Shown here: piece by piece, positions 1-4,759 of the stretch
Layout: the number at the start of each line of letters is the position of its first letter
Position numbering within the stretch: the stretch's first letter is position 1
DNA from: Legionellaceae bacterium
GTDB taxonomy: Bacteria > Pseudomonadota > Gammaproteobacteria > Legionellales > Legionellaceae
Direction: 5' to 3'
NCBI GenBank assembly: GCA_947473535.1
Contig: CANJFK010000085.1
Span: 1 to 5,966, forward strand
DNA length: 5,966 bases
The notes under the pieces: generated by a model
Told to the model about the DNA's origin: nothing
The model's database searches: none
What the model saw: the letters and a program-made list of their open reading frames with translations, nothing else
Position numbers and translations under genes: made by a program

Positions 1-720
1 GTCATGGTTAGCAATGGGTTTACACAGAGGCCCGTTGCGGGCGTCGTGTCTAGTGCTCGCTTGCACCGGTCGGCTTATGTGGGCGAAACCCTGTTGCTTG
101 AATCATTCATCGACCATTTGGATGACACCGCCGTACAATACCATAGCGTAGCCCGTGTGGGTGAAGCGGTTGTGTTTAGTATTGACGCTGCATTAGGTCC
201 GTTATTGCCTATGACTGATTTTATTAATGCCGAGGATGTGCGTCGGCAGTTTGATGAAATTAATCGTCCTGGTGAATGGTTGGATTTGAGTGTTTCGACT
301 GACGTGACGGTTGGTGCCATGATGAATGACGGACCACGCTCACAGAGTGCGCCGATGCAATTTGACCGAATAATCGACGATGAACCCGGTGTGCGCTTGT
401 GCGCCGAAAAGCATATTACCCGTGCAGCAGCCTATTTTGCCGATCATTTCCCTAATAAACCAGTATTACCTATGACGGTATTGCTTGAGTGCAAGCTTCA
501 TTTGGCGCGTGAATTTATTGCGCGAGCTGGCTTTCTACAGCATTATCGTATTCATGAATTACGTAAAATAAAAATGAATGACTTTGTGTATCCAGGCGAT
601 ACAGTCATTTGTACTGTTACCGTTAAACGCCATGACACGGATGAATTAGTCTTAGCTTATCGTAGCGAAGTTGGCGGTAAACGGGTTTGTGTTTTGGACG
701 TGGTATTAAGTGGATTATGA
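1..720 (+). CDS. (3R)-hydroxyacyl-ACP dehydratase, FabZ-like, tandem hotdog, 5' partial
   Basis: Probably removes water from 3-hydroxyacyl-ACP to give trans-2-enoyl-ACP in a cytoplasmic fatty-acid elongation cycle. Residues are counted from the ATG at 4. The second half (about 118-238) is a complete FabZ-type hotdog domain. It has HFPNKPVLP at 148-156 and Glu162; the His148-Glu162 spacing of 14 equals that of the FabZ catalytic pair. The usual Gly after the last Pro is Met157. Residues 25-67 align without gaps to 196-238 (10 of 43 identical, including YxGxT and VG), so they look like the C-terminal strands of a first hotdog whose helix half is missing. The reading frame is open through base 1, so the true start is probably left of the window and the ATG at 4 is internal. 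The stop overlaps the next start by 4 bases. Rhizobial FabZXL is a single-domain protein, so the duplication is unusual. The family call is firm; the exact substrate is inferred from the neighbours. Confidence 0.8.
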   Translation, partial: VMVSNGFTQRPVAGVVSSARLHRSAYVGETLLLESFIDHLDDTAVQYHSVARVGEAVVFSIDAALGPLLPMTDFINAEDVRRQFDEINRPGEWLDLSVSTDVTVGAMMNDGPRSQSAPMQFDRIIDDEPGVRLCAEKHITRAAAYFADHFPNKPVLPMTVLLECKLHLAREFIARAGFLQHYRIHELRKIKMNDFVYPGDTVICTVTVKRHDTDELVLAYRSEVGGKRVCVLDVVLSGL

Positions 721-2027
721 TGATGAAAAGACGAAAGGTTGCAATTACAGGTCTGGGTGTTGTATCCCCATTGGGCAACGATGTGAAGTCGACCTGGACG
801 AATCTAATGGCCGGCACCTGTGGTGTCGATGAGATCAAGCAATTTGACGCGAGTGCTTTCCCCACCCATATTGCGGCGGAAGTAAAACAATTTAAGCCTA
901 ACCCCAAACTCTTGAATAAGCATAATCGCTTTGCAGGATCGTTCACTCAATATGCATTAGAGGCGGCACTGCAAGCCTTTACAGATGCAGGCATTGAACC
1001 TGTTGCCGAGACAGCTAAACAGTGGGGCGTGGTTGCGGGCAGCGGCATGATGACCGCTGAGTTTGAATATTTACTCCGTTTTCAGCAAACGTGTGCGTTG
1101 GGTGGGGACGTGGATTGGGCTGCTTTGCAAACAGCATCCAGAGACTTTTATCAATTAAAAGACTTTGGTAAAACAACATCAAATTCGTGTTTGGCCTTGT
1201 TGATCCAACAATTTGGTATTCAAGGTTATGCTAACTCTGTGCATACAGCTTGTGCGTCGAGTGGCCAAGCGCTTGGGTTGGCGATGCAAGTGATACGTCG
1301 AGGTGAGGCGGATTATATGCTTGCCGGTGGATTTGATTCAATGATCAACCCCTTGGGACTATCCAGTTTTTGTTTGCTTGGTGCTTTATCAACGTATAAT
1401 GACACACCGCACACCGCAAGTCGTCCATTCGATGGAACGCGCAACGGCTTTGTCCTTGGTGAAGGGGCTGCGTTTTTAATCCTAGAAGAGTGGGAGAAGG
1501 CGACGGCACGCGGCGCGCGAATTTATGCTGAGCTGGCTGGTGAAGGTAATACGCTAAGCTCTTACCGAATAACCGACTCACACCCAAATGGTGATGGTGC
1601 TATTCAAGCAATCGAACGTGCTTTGAAGGATGCTGGTGTACGTGCTTCAGATGTTGATTACATCAACGCGCACGGCACGTCGACTAAAATGAATGATTTA
1701 AGTGAAACCAATGCGATTAAAGCGGTCTTCGCAGAGAATGCATATAAAATGCCGGTTAGCTCAACGAAAGGACAGACCGGGCATTTGATCGCCGCAGCTG
1801 GCGCGTTGGAAGCGGTTTTGTCTGTTTTGTCTATTCAACATGGACAAATTCCGATGACTGCAAATTTAACAACACCTGATCCCGATTGTGATCTGGATTA
1901 TGTGATTGATGGCCCGCGGGAAAAATCATTAGGTGTTGTTTTGTCCAATTCATTTGGTTTTGGTGGGTCGAATAGTTGTTTGCTATTTAAGCACCCCGAG
2001 TTTCGAGATTCTCCGAGGGGTGAATAA
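717..2027 (+). CDS. fabF: beta-ketoacyl-ACP synthase II, catalytically intact (FabF / FabF2XL-like)
   Basis: Condenses malonyl-ACP with an acyl-ACP to extend the chain by two carbons. With the start at 717 it is 436 residues, a little longer than the usual 410-415 of FabF. The N-terminal KVAITGLGVVSPLG is typical of the family. Every catalytic element is visible: nucleophile Cys179 in TACASS, His319 in NAHGTST followed by MND, Lys351 and His356 in KGQTGH, and the gatekeeper loop GFGGSN at about 414-419. The start lies in an ATGATGATG run (717, 720 or 723). ATG 717 overlaps the upstream TGA as ATGA, which suits translational coupling; an in-frame ATG at 687 would add ten unconserved residues inside the upstream gene. 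Only a weak Shine-Dalgarno (AAGTGG, 708-713) precedes it. The following gene is a diverged paralogue lacking the nucleophile, so the two may form a heterodimer. A role in very long chain acyl synthesis rather than housekeeping elongation is inferred from context. Confidence 0.92.
   Translation: MMMKRRKVAITGLGVVSPLGNDVKSTWTNLMAGTCGVDEIKQFDASAFPTHIAAEVKQFKPNPKLLNKHNRFAGSFTQYALEAALQAFTDAGIEPVAETAKQWGVVAGSGMMTAEFEYLLRFQQTCALGGDVDWAALQTASRDFYQLKDFGKTTSNSCLALLIQQFGIQGYANSVHTACASSGQALGLAMQVIRRGEADYMLAGGFDSMINPLGLSSFCLLGALSTYNDTPHTASRPFDGTRNGFVLGEGAAFLILEEWEKATARGARIYAELAGEGNTLSSYRITDSHPNGDGAIQAIERALKDAGVRASDVDYINAHGTSTKMNDLSETNAIKAVFAENAYKMPVSSTKGQTGHLIAAAGALEAVLSVLSIQHGQIPMTANLTTPDPDCDLDYVIDGPREKSLGVVLSNSFGFGGSNSCLLFKHPEFRDSPRGE
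1992..2022 (+). promoter_or_regulatory. Possible hairpin masking the Shine-Dalgarno of the second ketosynthase gene
   Basis: CACCCC (1992-1997) is a perfect reverse complement of GGGGTG (2017-2022), with a 19-base loop. The right arm covers most of the GAGGGG Shine-Dalgarno (2015-2020) that lies 7 bases before the ATG at 2028. The hairpin sits within the last codons of the upstream ketosynthase gene, so ribosomes finishing that gene would open it. This could tie production of the two paralogues together. Only the base pairing is seen; the regulatory effect is inference. Confidence 0.4.
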
Positions 2028-3308
2028 ATGAGTGATTCTAACCGTGTGTTTATTACCGGCGTCAGTGCGCTAACTGCATCAGGCGCTACGGCAGATGAGA
2101 ATTGGGCGGCTGTTCTCGCAGGAAAAAGTGGCATTGATGAGATTAAGCACTGGGATTTATCTTCATGGACTCACCGTTTGGGTGGGGAGTTAAAGGATTT
2201 TCAACCCGCGAAGATGTTGCCTGATCGAAAATTATTAAAAGTGATCGCGCGTCAAGATGTCATGGGGATTAACGCCGCCATGCAAGCTGTACAGCATAGT
2301 CAATTGTTGAGTTACCGTGATAGCCTTGCGTGTGCCGAACAATTTAATGATGAAACGGCTGTGTTTGTTGGTTCGCCCGGCAATAAATATTTTCAACAAT
2401 ACGATTTTTTGCCCTTGCTCGCTAAATGTGGCGGGGATATGCAAGCCTTTGCTCAGCAGCTGTTTAGCGAAGTTCATCCCATGTGGTTATTGCGCATTTT
2501 GCCCAATAATGTTTTGGCATACACCGGTATTACATACGGTTTTAAAGGATGCAACCATAATATAACCAATCATGCAGCGGGTGGGATGCAGGCTATCATC
2601 GAAGCCTACCATGCAATCAAACAAGGTCAAGCTGCACGGGCTGTGGTTGTGGCTTATGATATCGGTACGGAGCCACAAGCATTATTTTATTATGATAAGC
2701 TTGGGGTTATCAGTGCGCGGCATTTAAAACCATTTGATCATGAGCATGATGGTACATTACTTGCTGAAGGTGCAAGTGCACTGATTTTAGAAAGTGAGGC
2801 CAGCGTTCGTGCGCGTAATGCAGACTGTTACGGCGAAATCACGGGTGGGTTGTCCGCGACCGAAGCGGCAGGCTTATTTTCAATTGAAGCGGAGGGAGAC
2901 CATTTAGCGGCGTTAGTAAAGCGCACGCTAGATCAACAGCAACTAAGCCCCGCTGATATTGGATTGTTGGTTGCGCACGGAAATGGTAATCAAAAATCAG
3001 ACGTGAGCGAAGCGTTGGCTATTGATGCAGTATTTGGTGATTATCACGTGCCTGTTACGGCCTTTAAATGGGCAATGGGACACACAATTTGCGCCTCAGG
3101 TGTATTGGATGCGGTGTTGGCCACTTATGCGTTACGGAATCAATGTATTCCTGGGATTGCCAATCTGGATCAATTAGCGCCGTCATGCAAGACACTTAAT
3201 GCTTGCCGAGAAACGCGTAACCTCGAAAAAAATAAGCCCTACGCACTCATGATCAATCGTGGTTTTGCCAGCATGAACGCCTGTTTAGTGATTAAAGCCT
3301 GTGAGTGA
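2028..3308 (+). CDS. ketosynthase-fold protein lacking the catalytic Cys (chain-length-factor-like)
   Basis: This thiolase-fold ketosynthase paralogue has 426 residues. Its N-terminus (FITGVSALTASG, then GIDEIK) matches the preceding FabF closely enough to indicate gene duplication. The nucleophile site reads TNHAAGG (180-186). An ungapped alignment running on to the conserved glycine 17 residues later puts Ala183 where the neighbour has Cys179. His317 (in VAHGNGN), Lys347 and His352 (in KWAMGH) are kept, but NAHGT has become VAHGN and the gatekeeper GFGGxN has become GFASMN (412-417). Without Cys it should not form an acyl-enzyme, though the retained His/Lys set would allow malonyl decarboxylation. 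By analogy with the chain-length factor of type II polyketide synthases it may partner the intact synthase and shape the acyl pocket. The ATG directly follows the upstream TAA and has a GAGGGG Shine-Dalgarno at 7 bases. Automatic annotation would probably call it FabF, which overstates its activity. Confidence 0.85.
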   Translation: MSDSNRVFITGVSALTASGATADENWAAVLAGKSGIDEIKHWDLSSWTHRLGGELKDFQPAKMLPDRKLLKVIARQDVMGINAAMQAVQHSQLLSYRDSLACAEQFNDETAVFVGSPGNKYFQQYDFLPLLAKCGGDMQAFAQQLFSEVHPMWLLRILPNNVLAYTGITYGFKGCNHNITNHAAGGMQAIIEAYHAIKQGQAARAVVVAYDIGTEPQALFYYDKLGVISARHLKPFDHEHDGTLLAEGASALILESEASVRARNADCYGEITGGLSATEAAGLFSIEAEGDHLAALVKRTLDQQQLSPADIGLLVAHGNGNQKSDVSEALAIDAVFGDYHVPVTAFKWAMGHTICASGVLDAVLATYALRNQCIPGIANLDQLAPSCKTLNACRETRNLEKNKPYALMINRGFASMNACLVIKACE

Positions 3309-4164
3309 GCTCGGGGATAAAATTGATGCATTACCTCTCTCGTTCATGGGCAAGCTGATTTATCGTTTTGTTCCTTACCGTCGACGCGTTGTCTTCGCAA
3401 ATATGGATCAGGTGTTTGGCGATTCGTTAACGACGCCGCAAAAGATCCACTTGGCTAAGGCGTTTTACTCGCATCTTGCGACGTCGATAAAAGAAATGTT
3501 TCATCTGCGATTCATGAGTGAAAAAAAACTAATGGAACGTGTGGATGTGCTTGGTTATGAGCGTTTATTAGCTGTTGCTGCTCAAAATAAAGGTGTGTTG
3601 GTACTTACTGGTCACTTTGGAAATTGGGAATTCGCACCGTTAGGTGGCATATTAAATTTCAAACAATTTCAGGGGCAATTTCACTTTATTCGCCGCACAT
3701 TAGGTAGCAAGACGCTGGAGCGTATTTTATTCCGACGTTACTATCAAGCCGGTTTGAATGTTATTCCGAAGAAAAATTCGTTGCAACAGGTGTGTGATGT
3801 TTTGGAACAAAACCATGCTGTGGTTTTCGTCCTTGATCAACATGCTTCTTTAGTTAATCGTGATGGGGTTGCGGCGGAATTTTTTGGAAAAAAAGCAGGG
3901 ACTTATCGTAGCTTGGCGAGTATTTCTCGCCATACAGGCATACCCGTGGTGCCCGCCGCAGGTTATCGGCTCCCCAATGGACGCCACGTACTGGCGTTTC
4001 AAGAACCGATCGTGTGGCAAGATTTTAATAGCAGTCAAGAGTCGCTTTATCGCAATACGGTTGCGTACAATCAAGCCTTGGAGCGTATTGTTTTAGAGCA
4101 TCCGGAGCAATGGATGTGGTTGCATAAACGATGGAAATTAAAAAAGGAGGATTTATCACGATGA
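3301..4164 (+). CDS. lipid A biosynthesis acyltransferase, LpxL/HtrB family (LpxXL-like)
   Basis: Members of this family transfer an acyl chain from acyl-ACP onto the sugar-linked hydroxyacyl chains of lipid A at the inner face of the cytoplasmic membrane. The 287 residues include the signature HX4E motif, His105 to Glu110 in TGHFGNWE, preceded by a hydrophobic strand. Further family features are the DQHAS segment near 180, FFGKKAGTYRS near 198, GIPVVPA near 220 and a C-terminal WMWLHKRWK. The N-terminus is short and lacks the clear membrane anchor typical of LpxL, so it may be peripheral, held by basic residues such as YRRR. GTG 3301 is chosen because it overlaps the upstream gene by 8 bases and gives near-normal family length; ATG 3346 (MGKLIYRF) is the alternative. 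Shine-Dalgarno is weak, consistent with coupled translation. Its place after dehydratase and ketosynthase genes suggests it transfers a specialised, possibly very long, acyl chain. Family certain, donor chain inferred. Confidence 0.9.
   Translation: MSELGDKIDALPLSFMGKLIYRFVPYRRRVVFANMDQVFGDSLTTPQKIHLAKAFYSHLATSIKEMFHLRFMSEKKLMERVDVLGYERLLAVAAQNKGVLVLTGHFGNWEFAPLGGILNFKQFQGQFHFIRRTLGSKTLERILFRRYYQAGLNVIPKKNSLQQVCDVLEQNHAVVFVLDQHASLVNRDGVAAEFFGKKAGTYRSLASISRHTGIPVVPAAGYRLPNGRHVLAFQEPIVWQDFNSSQESLYRNTVAYNQALERIVLEHPEQWMWLHKRWKLKKEDLSR
4144..4150 (+). promoter_or_regulatory. Strong Shine-Dalgarno fixing the start at 4161
   Basis: AAGGAGG lies 10 bases upstream of ATG 4161 and is the strongest ribosome binding site in the operon. 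It favours 4161 over the in-frame ATG at 4131, which lies upstream of the site. It is embedded in the acyltransferase coding sequence, encoding part of its lysine-rich tail. Confidence 0.75.
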
Positions 4165-4433
4165 GGCATCAATTTTTCGCTCGAGCGGCCAACGTAGCTG
4201 TTGTTTCAGGCGTATCTTATTTCGCTGTTGTCTATATGCAAGCAATGGTTCATTCTTACCACTCGCACATTGAGCATGTAAAAAAGTATCCAAATGCAAA
4301 ATTAAACTCAACGTTTTGGTCCCGATTTAGCGATACTTACTTATCTTCTTTTCCATCTTTTTCGTCGGCATCTAAGACAGTAAAAAAAGAGATGGAGCCG
4401 ATTGATACGAGCCCTAAAACACCCGGAAAATAA
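4161..4433 (+). CDS. small single-pass membrane protein, unknown function
   Basis: A 90-residue protein that I do not recognise. The N-terminus is basic (Arg2, Arg8), followed by one hydrophobic segment at about 9-30 that would anchor it with the N-terminus in the cytoplasm, or act as an uncleaved signal. The remainder is polar: a His-rich patch (HSYHSH, 31-36), then a Ser- and Phe-rich stretch (about 58-72) and a Lys/Pro-rich tail. The start at 4161 has a strong AAGGAGG site and overlaps the acyltransferase stop as ATGA. That coupling, more than the sequence itself, argues that it is a real gene belonging to the lipid operon. It may help to anchor or assemble the acyltransferase, which seems to lack its own membrane segment; this is speculation. 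Confidence 0.65.
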   Translation: MRHQFFARAANVAVVSGVSYFAVVYMQAMVHSYHSHIEHVKKYPNAKLNSTFWSRFSDTYLSSFPSFSSASKTVKKEMEPIDTSPKTPGK

Positions 4434-4691
4434 ATGCGCAAGGCCAATCGCGCTATCTTAGGGGCCGTGTGGAGGAACCACCAAAAGTGTTTTTTTAGAT
4501 GTTTCTTAATCGCACTCACCATGCCATGCATAGCAATTTCACCATTGCTCTTTTTAAAATTGTACTTGCCAGTAAAGGCAATGTGCGCCCAAGCAATAGG
4601 TGAAATCCTGGCAAATTTATCTATACCCTTTACGGATGGAATCACATCATTTTTTCAGGCTCATTCTGCGTTGGACAAGACTTATATTTGA
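4434..4691 (+). CDS. small hydrophobic membrane protein, unknown function
   Basis: An 85-residue protein that I do not recognise. A basic N-terminus (RK at 2-3, Arg6, Arg14, Lys18) precedes a strongly hydrophobic segment at about 23-41, probably a membrane helix, followed by a moderately hydrophobic amphipathic stretch to about residue 66. Four Cys lie at 19, 23, 32 and 51. Its ATG directly follows the TAA of the preceding gene with no gap, and only a weak GGAAAA site precedes it, which points to translational re-initiation. It appears to be the last gene of the operon, since a promoter-like sequence and a differently composed gene follow. A 102-codon frame on the other strand (4337-4645) competes for the same DNA, so confidence is moderate. 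Confidence 0.55.
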   Translation: MRKANRAILGAVWRNHQKCFFRCFLIALTMPCIAISPLLFLKLYLPVKAMCAQAIGEILANLSIPFTDGITSFFQAHSALDKTYI

Positions 4692-4717
4692 AACACCCCA
4701 TTTTATAGCATGATAAT
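4688..4717 (+). promoter_or_regulatory. Candidate sigma-70-type promoter for the gene at 4760
   Basis: TTGAAA (4688-4693) and GATAAT (4712-4717) are separated by 18 bases. Each differs from the consensus hexamer at one position. Transcription would begin near 4724, giving a leader of roughly 35 bases. The -35 box overlaps the stop of the preceding gene. The position fits independent expression of the downstream gene. Prediction from sequence only. Confidence 0.5.
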
Positions 4718-4727
4718 GCCCATCATG
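4709..4727. promoter_or_regulatory. Dyad over the -10 element, possible operator
   Basis: CATGAT (4709-4714) is a perfect inverted repeat of ATCATG (4722-4727) with a 7-base spacer, and it covers the putative -10 box and start point. A dimeric repressor bound here would block transcription. The stem is AT-rich and not followed by a clean T-run, so an intrinsic terminator is less likely. The regulator is unknown. Confidence 0.3.
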
Positions 4728-4744
4728 ATTTCATTTTGTCCAAC

Positions 4745-4751
4745 AAAGGGG
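4745..4751 (+). promoter_or_regulatory. Shine-Dalgarno deciding the start at 4760
   Basis: AAAGGGG ends 8 bases before ATG 4760, a normal spacing. A nearer ATG at 4753 is in another frame and too close to the site. No other in-frame ATG or GTG lies between 4760 and the upstream in-frame TAG at 4706. Confidence 0.65.
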
Positions 4752-4759
4752 TATGCCAT

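Larger units (their letters stand above)
4670..4744. repeat. 9-bp perfect inverted repeat flanking the intergenic region
   Basis: GTTGGACAA (4670-4678) and TTGTCCAAC (4736-4744) are exact reverse complements separated by 57 bases. The left arm lies in the last codons of the small membrane protein gene and the right arm just before the next gene's Shine-Dalgarno. The interval holds the promoter-like elements and a smaller dyad. It could form a stem in operon read-through RNA or be a pair of protein binding sites. No T-run follows, so it is not a typical intrinsic terminator. Confidence 0.4.

Noticed and set aside
687..716. In-frame ATG at 687 as the start of the first ketosynthase gene
   Set aside because: It adds ten residues absent from the family N-terminus and creates a 34-base overlap. 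ATG 717 gives the standard ATGA coupling and begins just before KVAITGLG.
4131..4160. ATG 4131 as the start of the first small membrane protein
   Set aside because: The strong AAGGAGG at 4144-4150 lies downstream of it and is well spaced for ATG 4161.
4337..4645. 102-codon frame on the minus strand covering the two small genes
   Set aside because: It opposes the operon and spans a gene junction. The plus-strand frames have stop-start coupling and membrane-protein character. It cannot be excluded completely.
4681..4689. PmrA-type regulator box (CTTAAT-like) upstream of the repeat-protein gene
   Set aside because: CTTATATTT only loosely resembles the motif, and no second direct copy at a regular spacing is visible.
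4709..4740. Intrinsic terminator after the lipid operon
   Set aside because: The 6-bp stem is AT-rich and followed by ATTTCATTTTG, not a continuous T-run. An operator-like dyad fits as well or better.
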